In this document: positions 55,155 through 64,000 of the stretch, piece after piece
Numbering within the stretch: the first letter of the stretch is position 1
How the letters are laid out: each line of letters opens with the position of its first letter
Origin: Azosocius aquiferis
Lineage (GTDB): Bacteria; Pseudomonadota; Gammaproteobacteria; UBA6186; Azoamicaceae
Length of the DNA: 64,000 nt
Assembly (NCBI GenBank): GCA_043390185.1
Contig: DAWERO010000001.1
Coordinates: 186,001 to 250,000 of the forward strand
Direction of reading: 5' to 3'
The notes under the pieces: model-generated
Told to the model about the DNA's origin: nothing
What the model saw: only the letters and a program-made list of their open reading frames with translations
Database searches by the model: none
Made by a program: the position numbers and the translations under genes

Positions 55155-55850
55155 TTATTTATTATATTGATATATTATATATTGCAAATAAACATTTTTA
55201 GACAAAATATATTCATCAACACTAGCTTTCATAAAAATTTTTTCAGAATATAATAAAAAAATTCTCTCATATAATATATACAATATATAATAATATTTAA
55301 TATAACTTTCTAAATAAAATTTGTTAACAATAAAATCATTACTAATTAATAATCCTAAAATATCTCGAATTGTACAAGAGCCTAATATAGGTAACACTAA
55401 ATATATAGATTTATTATAACCCAAATAATTTAAAATTTTTCCATAATTTTTTTTATTAGAAAAAAATTTAAATTTATAAGCAATATCAAAAATACCAAAA
55501 ATTCCAAAAAAAGAATTAACAAATTCTCTAAAAAAATTATTAAAAAAATCATTAATATCAAATTGAACCAAACTATTAAAAATATTAAAAAATTCATTAT
55601 AATTTTGTATAACATTTTCAATGCTATTAACAAAAAAAATAGGCATAGTATTTAAATATGAAATAGTAATAGGTTTCAAAAAAAAATTATCTAAATTTTT
55701 ATTAATAAAATAAGATTTTCTATTAAAATATTCAATAGGATCATCATAAAATTTATGCGCTTCACAAACTAAAAAACTAAATAAAATTAAAAAAATTAAA
55801 AAAATTAAAAATCTTAAAAATCTTATTTTTATAAAATACAAATAAAACAT
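55155..55850 (-). CDS. mlaA: MlaA/VacJ phospholipid-transport protein
   Basis: MlaA is an outer-membrane protein that removes phospholipids from the outer leaflet. Family blocks: 'DDPIEYFNRKSYFINKNLDN' (family DPLExFNRxxFxFNxxLD), 'FREFVNSFFGIFGIFDIA' (family RFxxNxxxGxxGxxDxA) and 'YLVLPILGSCTIRDILG' (family YLVLPxxGPSTxRD). The N-terminal hydrophobic segment ends in 'FLVCEAH', a poor lipobox, so lipidation is uncertain. 231 residues. The other Mla genes are not in the window. Confidence 0.88.
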   Translation of the reverse strand: MFYLYFIKIRFLRFLIFLIFLILFSFLVCEAHKFYDDPIEYFNRKSYFINKNLDNFFLKPITISYLNTMPIFFVNSIENVIQNYNEFFNIFNSLVQFDINDFFNNFFREFVNSFFGIFGIFDIAYKFKFFSNKKNYGKILNYLGYNKSIYLVLPILGSCTIRDILGLLISNDFIVNKFYLESYIKYYYILYILYERIFLLYSEKIFMKASVDEYILSKNVYLQYIIYQYNK

Positions 55851-55916
55851 AAAATATTTAAAATCTCCAAATTATATACATCAAATTAAAAATCATAATA
55901 AATTTATACTTATATA

Positions 55917-58292
55917 TTAAAATTTAGTTCCTAAAGTACAATTAACATTTTTTAATTTATCACAAGATTCAACATTTAAAGGTTTAGCTAAAGAAATCTC
56001 TAAAGGCAATCCTAAAGGGGAATTCCAAATAAAAACAATACCAACTGAACCCTTTATAATTAAAGGATTAATTACATGTTCCATATTATATGATCTATTA
56101 CTAATAGTATCATAAACTTGACCTAAATCAAAAAATACTCCAGTTCTAATATTTGTAACATTTTTTAAAGTATTAGAAATAAAAAAAGAAAATTTAAACA
56201 AAAAAGAAAAATTTCCACCTAAAACTATTTTTTTGTCACCCTTATCAATTTTAGGACCCAAAGATTTTTCTTCAAAACCTCTAATTCCACGTGCTCCACC
56301 TAAATAATAATTTTTAAAAAAAGGATAAAAATCAAAAAAATTATAAATTCCACCATATTTTAAATTAAAAAAAATATTAAAAACATATTTATTTAATAAT
56401 GATTTATAATAATTATATATAAAATTAAACTGATAATAACTAAGATTAGAATGAGGTATAGTACTTCTAAAAGTAATATTATATAAACAACCATCATTAG
56501 GAAAAATAACCTTATCAAGTGAATTATATTTCAATCCTAAATTAAAATAATATTCATTAAAACAATTACCAATAATATAAATATTTTTATGAAAAGATAA
56601 TGGAACAAAATTAAAAATTTTCATATTATATGAATCCATATTTAATAAAGTATGCTCATACCCTAACTCAAAATTAATTTGATAATTTTTATAATAAGAA
56701 CAGTTAAAAAACAAAGAACAATTAGAAACATTAGTAGAAAAATCAGAATTTTTTTTCATTTTAGAAATAATATTATTATTTATTTTAAAACTATATCCCA
56801 TACTTATAGCATTAAAAAATTTCCTATTATTCACAATAAAATAAGGATCAACATAATTAAAAACATAATTATTAGATGATCCGCCTTTTTCTATATTAAA
56901 ATTCAAAGTTTTTCCCAAGCTTAAAAAATTAGAAATACCTGCTCCAGCAGTAACTATAAAATTATTAAAATTATTATATCCTAAATTTACAGTAAAAGTA
57001 GTAGTTTTAGCTTCATTAACATCATATTTTATATTAACAGTTTGCGGATTTAATGAAAAATTTTTCAAATTAGTATTAAAATCCTCTATTAAATTTGTTT
57101 TCAATAAATTATTTTTCACAAAAAGCATATCATAATTTAAAACAAAAGAATTTTCATTAAAATTTAAACATTTTTTTAAAATATAATCTTTTATTTTAAA
57201 ATTACCAACAAATTGTATATATTTTATTAACGATTTTTCTTTAAGAGAAACATAATAAATTAAATCATAATAACTCTTTTTTTTATTAAAAGAACAATAA
57301 TACTCAATTACTGTATTAATATAACCAAAATTTTGAAATTCTTTTTTTAAAAAAAAAGCTAATTTATAAACATTATTTATTGAAAAAGAATCACCAGATT
57401 TTATTATTTTAGAAATAAAAAATAATAATTTATATTTAGAAATAATAATTTTTCCTGACATATATATATTTCTTAAATAATATTTTTTACCTTTATTTAC
57501 TTTTAATAAAATAAAAATATATTTTTTATTATAATTTAATAAAAATTTATTAGAATAAATTTCAATATCTGCATAACCAGAATTTAAATAAAATAATTTC
57601 AATTTTTCAATCATAATATTAAATTTATCATCTGTATATAAATTATTATAAAAAAAAGAAAAAAATTTATTATTAAAAAAAGATTTAAATAATAAATTAT
57701 TACTAAAAAAATTATTTTCAATAATTTTTATATTTTTGATAACAACTTTAAATCCTTCATTTATATTAAATATAATATCTATTTTAGATCTATGTTCACT
57801 AACATAAACATTAATTTCAACACCAAAATGAAACAATATTTCATTATAATACTTATATAATTTTTCTTTCGTAATATATAAATTTTTTAAATTATAAAAA
57901 TTACCTATAGAAATAACATTATTTTTTATAATATCAACAATTTCTTGAGGGCATTTACTCCCTTTAATAACAATTTTTTTAATAATAGGTTTTTCTAAAA
58001 ATTTAATAAAAATCTTATTACCATTAATTTCCATTTTAATTTTTTTAAAACAATTCAAAGAATATAAATTTTTCAATATATTAGAAGCTTTTTTTTCTGA
58101 AAGAATATCACCTGGAACAATAGGTAATTGCATTAAAATAATATTTGAAGATATTCTATTCAATCCAGAAAAATTAATATCTTCTATAACAAAAGAAGAA
58201 AAAGAATTAAATAAAAAATTATAAGAAAAACAATAATTAGGAACCAATAAAAATAAAAAATAAATTACAATAAAAATAATTTTTCTATACAT
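55917..58292 (-). CDS. bamA: Outer-membrane protein assembly factor BamA
   Basis: BamA inserts beta-barrel proteins in the outer membrane. It has a signal peptide, five POTRA domains (POTRA1 'FVIEDINFSGLNRISSNIIL'; later 'YYLRNIYMSG'), a 16-strand barrel with the loop-6 region 'GGARGIRGFEEKSLGP' (family G-G-x-x-x-(V/I)-RG(F/Y)), and an aromatic terminal residue (ends KF). 791 residues is near the usual 800. ATG 58292 is preferred to GTG 58295. It shows that an outer membrane with barrel proteins is maintained. Confidence 0.96.
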   Translation of the reverse strand: MYRKIIFIVIYFLFLLVPNYCFSYNFLFNSFSSFVIEDINFSGLNRISSNIILMQLPIVPGDILSEKKASNILKNLYSLNCFKKIKMEINGNKIFIKFLEKPIIKKIVIKGSKCPQEIVDIIKNNVISIGNFYNLKNLYITKEKLYKYYNEILFHFGVEINVYVSEHRSKIDIIFNINEGFKVVIKNIKIIENNFFSNNLLFKSFFNNKFFSFFYNNLYTDDKFNIMIEKLKLFYLNSGYADIEIYSNKFLLNYNKKYIFILLKVNKGKKYYLRNIYMSGKIIISKYKLLFFISKIIKSGDSFSINNVYKLAFFLKKEFQNFGYINTVIEYYCSFNKKKSYYDLIYYVSLKEKSLIKYIQFVGNFKIKDYILKKCLNFNENSFVLNYDMLFVKNNLLKTNLIEDFNTNLKNFSLNPQTVNIKYDVNEAKTTTFTVNLGYNNFNNFIVTAGAGISNFLSLGKTLNFNIEKGGSSNNYVFNYVDPYFIVNNRKFFNAISMGYSFKINNNIISKMKKNSDFSTNVSNCSLFFNCSYYKNYQINFELGYEHTLLNMDSYNMKIFNFVPLSFHKNIYIIGNCFNEYYFNLGLKYNSLDKVIFPNDGCLYNITFRSTIPHSNLSYYQFNFIYNYYKSLLNKYVFNIFFNLKYGGIYNFFDFYPFFKNYYLGGARGIRGFEEKSLGPKIDKGDKKIVLGGNFSFLFKFSFFISNTLKNVTNIRTGVFFDLGQVYDTISNRSYNMEHVINPLIIKGSVGIVFIWNSPLGLPLEISLAKPLNVESCDKLKNVNCTLGTKF

Positions 58293-58377
58293 CACTATAA
58301 TCTAAAATATAAAATAAAAAAAATATAATAAAAATAATTATATCATAAGATAAATCAAATAAATATAAAATAAAAAT

Positions 58378-59367
58378 TTAAATATTAATAATACCATTTT
58401 TGGTAGACGAAATTTTTTCAAAAAAAAATCCATAAAATGATACAATTTTATAAAAATTTTTATTATTTCCAATAATAACTATACTTAAAAAACTATTTTC
58501 AATTGAATTTAAACATATTATTGCCATCACATTAAAATATTCTAATTTTTTTAAAAATAAAACTATTTTATCAGATAAAAATCCATATTTAATAAAAAAA
58601 TCATTATTAATAAATATTAATTTTTTAAAAAAAAATAAATCATTATTTATTAAAATATTATTTATATTAAATATCAAAAAATTTAAATTATAAAATGTTT
58701 TTTTTTTTTTTAAAAAATTTATATTTAAAGAAAATAAAGTACATGTATTAATAATAAAAATATTAAAATTTGGAATATAATTTTGATATAATTTTCCATT
58801 TATATAAAAAAAATAACCACCATATAAAATTAAATATAATTTAAGTGAAAACAAAAATTTATTACTAATTTGAAAAAAAAAATGACATATTTTAAATAAA
58901 AAATAATTACTAATTTGCAAACCAAATAAACCAAATAAAGAAAATAAACTACCAATAAAAAAAAAAAATTTGAAATTAAAGCAAAAATTAATTGGTATTT
59001 TAAAATTAATAGAAATAAAATTTTTGTTATAATTTTTTAAATTAAAAATATTGAAAAAATTATTTATAAAAAATTTATAAAAATAATAATTTATATTCAC
59101 AAAATCAAAAAAATTATATCTATTAAGAAAAAAAACATAATCATTTTTTATGTTATAAAAAAAATTAATCAATAAATTATAATTTATAATATCAAAATTA
59201 TTATAATGACTAAAATCAAAAAAACTTACATTATCATAAAAATTCCAATTTGCTATTATTTCAAAATTTTTACCTAAAGAAAAAAAAACTCCTGAATGAT
59301 TCATACATTCATAATTTTCAAATAAAATTAAATTAAAAGGAATTTTAATTTTAAATTTTTCAATCAT
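58378..59367 (-). CDS. Drifted GHMP kinase-like (mevalonate-kinase-like) protein
   Basis: No confident family hit can be made by eye, but three positions resemble GHMP kinases in order. The start 'IKIPFNLILFENYECMNHSG' is like motif 1 (P-G-x-L-x-L-F-G-E-x-x-V-x-x-G). 'ISINFKIPINFCFNF' stands where P-x-G-x-G-L-G-S-S would be, but has no glycines. 'NVMAIICLNSIENSFLSIVI' lies near the end, like A-K-I-C-G-A-G-S-I. So an ancestral mevalonate kinase with a ruined ATP loop is possible. The frame of 329 codons is intact and F/N/I-rich. It occupies the place of dxr/rseP between cdsA and bamA. Confidence 0.45.
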   Translation of the reverse strand: MIEKFKIKIPFNLILFENYECMNHSGVFFSLGKNFEIIANWNFYDNVSFFDFSHYNNFDIINYNLLINFFYNIKNDYVFFLNRYNFFDFVNINYYFYKFFINNFFNIFNLKNYNKNFISINFKIPINFCFNFKFFFFIGSLFSLFGLFGLQISNYFLFKICHFFFQISNKFLFSLKLYLILYGGYFFYINGKLYQNYIPNFNIFIINTCTLFSLNINFLKKKKTFYNLNFLIFNINNILINNDLFFFKKLIFINNDFFIKYGFLSDKIVLFLKKLEYFNVMAIICLNSIENSFLSIVIIGNNKNFYKIVSFYGFFFEKISSTKNGIINI

Positions 59368-59379
59368 AATAAAAAAAAT

Positions 59380-60189
59380 TCATAAATAAAACAAAAAAAA
59401 AGAAAATAATAACAAAGAGCTATCTATTCTATCCAAAATTCCCCCGTGTCCAGGAAAAAAATAACCACTATTTTTGATATTTTTAATTCTTTTATATAAA
59501 CTAATAACTAAATCACCAAAAATACTAAAAAATAATATAAAAAATGTTAATATAAAAAAATAAAAAAAAGAATTAAATATTTTATTTAAATATAATAAAA
59601 AAAATAAAATAAATCCTATAATAAAAATAAAAATTGTGCCAAAAAAAGTTTTATTTGGACTAATTACCTTAAATATTTTTTTTATCCCAAATAATTTACC
59701 AAAAAAATAACCTGAAATATCAGAAACAAATATAAAAAAAAATATATATATAATAATAAATTTACCAATAAAAAAATCATTAGTAAAACCATTACACATA
59801 ATATTTAAACTTAACAAAAGCGGGACAAACAAACTAAGAGAAAAAACGAAATTTAAAAACAAATTTTTAAACATTAAATCATTATAATCATAATAAAAAA
59901 ATAAATTAAAGAAATGCATTAATAAAAAAACAATAAAAAGAAAAAGAAAAAAATATACAGTAATAAATTTAAAAAAAATCAATAAAAATAAAATAAATAA
60001 AAAAATTAATAATAATAATAATAATTTATATGAATATTTAATTATATTTAATAAATTAACCCATTCCCAAAAACTAAAAAAAGATAAAAAAAATAAACTC
60101 ATAAAAAACACATTTGAAGAAGAATAAAAAGATAATTTAATAAAAAAAAAAATTAAAAAAAAACTAGTAACAAATCTTTCAAAAAGCAT
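59380..60189 (-). CDS. cdsA: Phosphatidate cytidylyltransferase CdsA
   Basis: CdsA makes CDP-diacylglycerol for phospholipid synthesis. Multi-TM protein of about 269 residues. The C-terminal family signature is clear: 'SDISGYFFGKLFGIKKIF', 'ISPNKTFFGTI' (family SPxKTxEG; Glu is Phe here), 'FSIFGDLVISLYKRIKNIK' (family GDLxxSxxKR) and 'FPGHGGILDRIDSSLL'. ATG 60189 is preferred over TTG 60204. uppS, usual upstream neighbour, is missing. Confidence 0.92.
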   Translation of the reverse strand: MLFERFVTSFFLIFFFIKLSFYSSSNVFFMSLFFLSFFSFWEWVNLLNIIKYSYKLLLLLLIFLFILFLLIFFKFITVYFFLFLFIVFLLMHFFNLFFYYDYNDLMFKNLFLNFVFSLSLFVPLLLSLNIMCNGFTNDFFIGKFIIIYIFFFIFVSDISGYFFGKLFGIKKIFKVISPNKTFFGTIFIFIIGFILFFLLYLNKIFNSFFYFFILTFFILFFSIFGDLVISLYKRIKNIKNSGYFFPGHGGILDRIDSSLLLFSFFLFYL

Positions 60190-60214
60190 ACAATTTATTT
60201 CCAAAATTTAAAAA

Positions 60215-60766
60215 CTATATTTCTAAAAGTTCTTTTTTTTTATATTTTATAATATTATCAACATCAATAATAAATTTATCAGTAATATTTTGAATTGATT
60301 TTAACGATGATTTTTCTTCATCTACTGTAATAAATTTATTTTTTAAATAATTTTGTAAAATATTATTAGAATCCCTTCTAATATTACGAATAGAAATTTT
60401 AGTTAATTCAGACTCATTAATTATATGTTTAATTAACTTTTGTCTCCCTTCAACAGATAATGGAGGAAAATTAACTTTAATATTATCTCGAAATATAATA
60501 GAATTTAAATTTTTATTTCTTATTGCTTTATCTATTTCCAATAATAATGATTTATCAAAAGGAGTAACAATTATCAAATTATTATCAACAACATTAATAG
60601 TAGAAATATGTCCTAAAAGAACTTCATTATCGCAATAAGAAATTTTAATAGATGATAAAATTTGTGAACTAGCTCTACCTACTCTTATTTTATCCAAATT
60701 ATCAGATAAAACATTTAAACTCTTTTGCATCAAAATAACAGTTTTATCAATAACTTCTTTTAACAT
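60215..60766 (-). CDS. frr: Ribosome recycling factor
   Basis: Frr, with EF-G, splits ribosomes after termination. 183 residues, near exact family length (185). Family blocks: 'DNLDKIRVGRASSQILSSI' and 'PLSVEGRQKLIKHIINESE' (family PPLTxERRxxLVKxxKxxxE), with 'ISIRNIRRDSNN' (family VAVRNIRRDAN). pyrH, usually between tsf and frr, is absent. Confidence 0.95.
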   Translation of the reverse strand: MLKEVIDKTVILMQKSLNVLSDNLDKIRVGRASSQILSSIKISYCDNEVLLGHISTINVVDNNLIIVTPFDKSLLLEIDKAIRNKNLNSIIFRDNIKVNFPPLSVEGRQKLIKHIINESELTKISIRNIRRDSNNILQNYLKNKFITVDEEKSSLKSIQNITDKFIIDVDNIIKYKKKELLEI

Positions 60767-60822
60767 TTTAAAATCCTAATTTTTTATTAAAAATAAAATA
60801 ACAAAATAAAAAAATAATAAAA

Positions 60823-61659
60823 TTATTTAATACCTATTTCATATCTAATCATATCTATAATAGATAAATTATTAAACAATAATATATCTTTAACTAATTT
60901 TTTATTATCTTTTATAAAAAATTGCCCATAAAGAGTAATATTATTAATTATTTTACTCATTTGTCCTTTGATTATTTCATTAATTACAATATCAGATTTA
61001 TTATTTAAATTATCTTTTGAACGAGCTAATAATATACTTTTTTCATATTCTAACCTAGATTTTGGAATATCATTTTCTATTATATATTCTGGATTTAAAG
61101 CAACTATTTGCATAGCAATATCATGAGCTAAATCATCATTATATCCATTTAATAAAACAATAGAACCACATTTACCTATATTATTAACATTATGGACATA
61201 ATATCCAATACTTCCACAATTATTATGAAAAAGTTTTATTTTTTTTATAAGTATATTTTCACCAAATTTAGAAATTAAATCAATTCTTTTATTTTCTAAT
61301 TCTTCATAACACAATAAATTAAATTCTTCTACACTTTTAATATTATTATCTAAAATTTTAATAGCTAAATCACGAACATAATTTTTAAATTCTTGTTTAA
61401 ATGCAACAAAATCAGTTTCACAATTAACTTCTATAATTACACATTTATTTTTATTTGAATTAATAACAATATCAATTAATCCTTCCTTAGCTTCTCTTAT
61501 TCCTTTTTTTTCAGCTATAACAACACCTCTTTTTTTTAATTCTTCTATAGCTTTATCTATATTCCCTTCACAATTAACTAGAGCTTTTTTACAATCCATT
61601 ATTCCAGAACCAGTAAATTCTCTTAATTTTTTAACATTTTCACTAGAAATATTTTTCAT
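60823..61659 (-). CDS. tsf: Elongation factor Ts
   Basis: EF-Ts is the nucleotide exchange factor for EF-Tu. N-terminal 'VKKLREFTGSGIMDCKKALV' and 'IEVNCETDFVAFKQEF' (family VEVNCETDFVA) are diagnostic; the core 'HDIAMQIVALNPEYI' (family HIAMQIAAxxPxYL) is present. 278 residues is normal. It follows rpsB by 63 bases, the standard pair. Confidence 0.96.
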   Translation of the reverse strand: MKNISSENVKKLREFTGSGIMDCKKALVNCEGNIDKAIEELKKRGVVIAEKKGIREAKEGLIDIVINSNKNKCVIIEVNCETDFVAFKQEFKNYVRDLAIKILDNNIKSVEEFNLLCYEELENKRIDLISKFGENILIKKIKLFHNNCGSIGYYVHNVNNIGKCGSIVLLNGYNDDLAHDIAMQIVALNPEYIIENDIPKSRLEYEKSILLARSKDNLNNKSDIVINEIIKGQMSKIINNITLYGQFFIKDNKKLVKDILLFNNLSIIDMIRYEIGIK

Positions 61660-61722
61660 AAATTTCCTTACAATATATAAAAAAAATGATATGAATTATT
61701 ATAAATAATAAAAAAAATATAA

Positions 61723-62439
61723 TTAAATAAAATCAGAAACAACATTTTCTAATTTTAATTTAGAATTTATAATTACAGAGCTAATAGTTTCACAATACAA
61801 TTTTATAGAGCTAATAGCATCATCATTACCAGGAATAATGTAATCAACTCCATCAGGATCACTATTTGTATCAACAATACCAATAACCGGAATTTTTAAT
61901 CTATTAGCTTCTTTAACAGCTATATTTTCACAACCAACATCAATAATAAACAAAGCATCAGGTAACCCAGACATATTTTTTATACCTCCTAAAGTTAATT
62001 CCAATTTATTCATTTCTTTATTTAAAATCATCCCTTCTTTTTTAGTTAATTTATCAAAACCATTACTTTCTTTCATTTTTTGCAAATAATGCAATCTTTT
62101 AATAGATTGCTTTATAGTTTTATGATTTGTTAACATACCACCTAACCACCTGTAATTTACATAAGGCATATCACAATTTATTGCAAACTCCTTAACAACA
62201 TTTCTAGCAACTTTTTTAGTGCCTACAAACATTACTTTTCCTTTATTAGAAATAATTTTATTAACAAAAAACATAGCCTGTCTAAAATAAAATAAAGTAG
62301 ATTCTAAATTTATAATATTAATTTTACAATTAGTATCAAATATATATTTTTCCATTTTAAGATTTCTAAATCTATTCAAATGTCCAAAATGAACCCCTGC
62401 TTCAATCAAAATTTTAATATTAATTTTATTAATATCCAT
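61723..62439 (-). CDS. rpsB: 30S ribosomal protein S2
   Basis: S2 joins the 30S subunit late and is needed for S1 binding. 'LIEAGVHFGHLNRFRNLKME' in part (family LLEAGVHFGHQTRRWNPKM), 'MPYVNYRWLGGMLTNHKTI' and 'IPVIGIVDTNSDPDGVDYII' are near-identical to the family. ATG 62439 with GGGGGT upstream gives 238 residues; an extension to 62460 is unlikely. Confidence 0.97.
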   Translation of the reverse strand: MDINKINIKILIEAGVHFGHLNRFRNLKMEKYIFDTNCKINIINLESTLFYFRQAMFFVNKIISNKGKVMFVGTKKVARNVVKEFAINCDMPYVNYRWLGGMLTNHKTIKQSIKRLHYLQKMKESNGFDKLTKKEGMILNKEMNKLELTLGGIKNMSGLPDALFIIDVGCENIAVKEANRLKIPVIGIVDTNSDPDGVDYIIPGNDDAISSIKLYCETISSVIINSKLKLENVVSDFI

Positions 62440-62577
62440 AAAACCCCCACAAAAATACATATAAATTAAAATATATATATAAAAACAAACATATTAATTA
62501 CATTGAAATATAATAAATAAATATATATCATATACCTTAATATACAGCAAGCATAATATAAAAAAAGGTTAATAATT

Positions 62578-63354
62578 ATGAAAAATTTGATTAAGTCAAA
62601 AGAAGAAATAAATAAAATAAGGTTATCTAGTAAATTAGCATCAGAAGTAATAATAATGATAAAAAAATATATAAAACCAGGAATTACAACAAATACAATA
62701 AATAATATTTGTAACAAATTTATAATAAATATTCAAAAAGCAATTCCTGCACCATTAAATTACAATGAATATCCAAAATCAATATGTACATCAATAAATA
62801 ACGTAATTTGTCATGGAATACCAAATGAAAAAAAGTTAAAAAATGGAGATATAATAAATATAGATATAACAATTAAAAAAAATAATTATTATGGAGATAC
62901 TAGTAAAACTTTTATAATAGGAAAAACTACAAAAGAAATACAAAATTTAATTATAAATTCACAAAAATGTTTATATTATGCAATAAATAAAATAAGACCT
63001 GGTATAACATTAGGAGATTTAGGATATTATATACAAAATTATGCACAAAAAAAATCATTATCAATAGTAAAAGAATATTGTGGACATGGAATAGGAAAAA
63101 ATTTTCATGAAAATCCCAAAATTTTACATTATGGAAAAAAAAATTTAGGACTAAAATTAAAAAAAGGTATGGTTTTTACAATAGAACCTATGATAAATTT
63201 AGGAGAATGCACAAATCAAATATTAAGCGATAATTGGACTGTAATAACAAAAGATAATTCTATATCTTCACAATGGGAACATACAATTTTAATAACAAAA
63301 AACAATTGTGAAATTTTAACATTAAGAAAAGAAGAAAATATAAATATGTTTTAA
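62578..63354 (+). CDS. map: Methionine aminopeptidase type I
   Basis: Map removes the initiator Met. All metal ligands of the type I enzyme are visible: Asp in 'NIDITIKKNNYYGDTSKTF', His in 'YCGHGIGKNFHENP', Glu in 'FTIEPMINLG' and Glu in 'SSQWEHTILIT'. 258 residues is normal. It is divergent from rpsB, the usual arrangement, with AAGGTT before ATG 62578. Confidence 0.97.
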   Translation: MKNLIKSKEEINKIRLSSKLASEVIIMIKKYIKPGITTNTINNICNKFIINIQKAIPAPLNYNEYPKSICTSINNVICHGIPNEKKLKNGDIINIDITIKKNNYYGDTSKTFIIGKTTKEIQNLIINSQKCLYYAINKIRPGITLGDLGYYIQNYAQKKSLSIVKEYCGHGIGKNFHENPKILHYGKKNLGLKLKKGMVFTIEPMINLGECTNQILSDNWTVITKDNSISSQWEHTILITKNNCEILTLRKEENINMF

Positions 63355-63362
63355 GCAATTAC

Positions 63363-64000
63363 TTAAAACAATACCATTTGGCATACAGACAATAATGGAA
63401 AAGGAAATATTCCAAATAATAAAACTAATAAACCATTAATACTTAAAATAAAAATTCCAAAATTTGTCATATTTAATGAATTATTACAATTTAAATCTAA
63501 AGTACAACTAAAAGAAATTTTATCAAAATACATAACTTTTATTATTCTTAAATAATAAAAAGCCCCTATAACAGAAGAAATTACAGCAATAATAGCAACA
63601 GCAAAGTATCCTAAATTCACAATTTCTCTTAATACTAAAAATTTAGCATAAAATCCAACTGTAGGAGGAATACCTGACATAGATAATAACAATAACATCA
63701 TCAAAAAAGCTATCCAAGGATTTTTCTCATGTAAACCTTTAAAATTTTCTATATACTCTGATTCAATTATTCCTTTACTAATACAAATAACAATTGCAAA
63801 AACCCCTAAAGACATTAATGAATAAATTATTATATAAAATAAAACAGAAACATAATTATCATGTATTCCTGAAACAAGACCTAAAAAAACAAAACCCATA
63901 TGTGCTATAGCAGAATATGCAAACATTCTTTTTATATTTTGTTGAACTATTGCAACTATATTTCCTAATAATAATGAAAATATAGACATAATTATAAGCA
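63363..64000 (-). CDS. nuoN: NADH-quinone oxidoreductase subunit N, 3' part (5' end outside window)
   Basis: NuoN is an antiporter-like membrane subunit of complex I. The frame is open to the window edge beyond the ATG at 63989, so only the C-terminal ~212 residues are seen. 'GNIVAIVQQNIKRMFAYSAI' and 'AHMGFVFLGLVSG' (family NIKRLLAYSSIAHxGY), 'SMSGIPPTVGFYAKFLVLRE' and 'YYLRIIKVMYFD' are diagnostic. About six TM helices remain. It implies a proton-pumping complex I upstream of the nitrate reductase. It converges with map. Confidence 0.96.
   Translation of the reverse strand, partial: LIIMSIFSLLLGNIVAIVQQNIKRMFAYSAIAHMGFVFLGLVSGIHDNYVSVLFYIIIYSLMSLGVFAIVICISKGIIESEYIENFKGLHEKNPWIAFLMMLLLLSMSGIPPTVGFYAKFLVLREIVNLGYFAVAIIAVISSVIGAFYYLRIIKVMYFDKISFSCTLDLNCNNSLNMTNFGIFILSINGLLVLLFGIFPFPLLSVCQMVLF

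Noticed and set aside
62466..62717. Hydrophobic 83-codon minus-strand frame between rpsB and map
   Set aside because: Overlaps the conserved start of map on the opposite strand; composition is that of a shadow frame.
1..64000. CRISPR array, insertion sequence or prophage
   Set aside because: No spaced direct repeats, transposase, integrase or phage proteins were seen; the only repeats are short in-gene tandem units and terminator hairpins.
1..64000. UGA reassigned to tryptophan
   Set aside because: Genes such as infB, rbfA and sufB end in TGA exactly where overlaps with the next start occur, and conserved Trp codons are TGG.

Overview
This window is very AT-rich, has tightly packed genes with many stop/start overlaps, and uses UGA as a true stop (infB and rbfA both end in TGA) with Trp on TGG. 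Proteins are drifted toward K, N, I and F. Several clusters keep a gammaproteobacterial order but have lost members. These are marks of an obligate endosymbiont with a strongly reduced genome. Together with a complete nitrate-to-N2O denitrification block, they strongly recall the denitrifying ciliate endosymbionts of the 'Candidatus Azoamicus' type. That assignment is inference from recalled knowledge; no database search was run.

Layout. 1-4.9 kb: infB (5' cut by the window)-rbfA-truB, tdk, truA and mrp on +, then a small RRM protein on -. 4.9-6.2 kb: an almost pure A/T stretch with no recognisable gene, followed by an unidentified membrane protein. 6.8-28.5 kb: a 22-kb block entirely on the minus strand. 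In transcription order it reads narK2-narGHJI-narK1-moaA-moaC/mogA-moeA-moaD-moaE-moeB, then norC-norB-norQ-norD, then nirV-sco-nirK. It encodes nitrate uptake and nitrite exchange, nitrate reductase with its molybdenum cofactor pathway, NO reductase with its maturation ATPase, and copper nitrite reductase with a likely copper chaperone. 28.8-33.1 kb (+): resB-ccsA (System II cytochrome c maturation, needed for NorC), a tiny ycaR gene on -, a DUF2062 protein and mobA, which completes the bis-MGD cofactor for NarG. 33.1-44.9 kb (-): mnmA-era-lepB-lepA, dnaQ, pheT-pheS-rplT-rpmI-infC-thrS and tRNA-Val(GAC). 45.0-52.7 kb (+): sufBCDSU, proS and an EamA transporter. 52.7-62.4 kb (-): an AmpG-like importer, BI-1, BolA, MlaA, BamA, a drifted GHMP kinase-like protein, cdsA, frr, tsf and rpsB. 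62.6-64 kb: map (+) and the 3' part of nuoN (-).

How the parts fit: complex I (NuoN) and a quinone pool would feed NarGHI. Electrons passing through c-type carriers would feed NorCB and NirK. Moa/Moe/Mog/MobA, ResB/CcsA, SUF, SCO, NorQ/D and NarJ are the assembly factors for these enzymes. The core catalytic subunits (NarG, NarH, NirK, NorB, NarK) are strikingly well conserved, whereas accessory and housekeeping proteins around them are drifted. In particular, the editing sites of ThrRS and PheRS, and apparently ProRS, have decayed.
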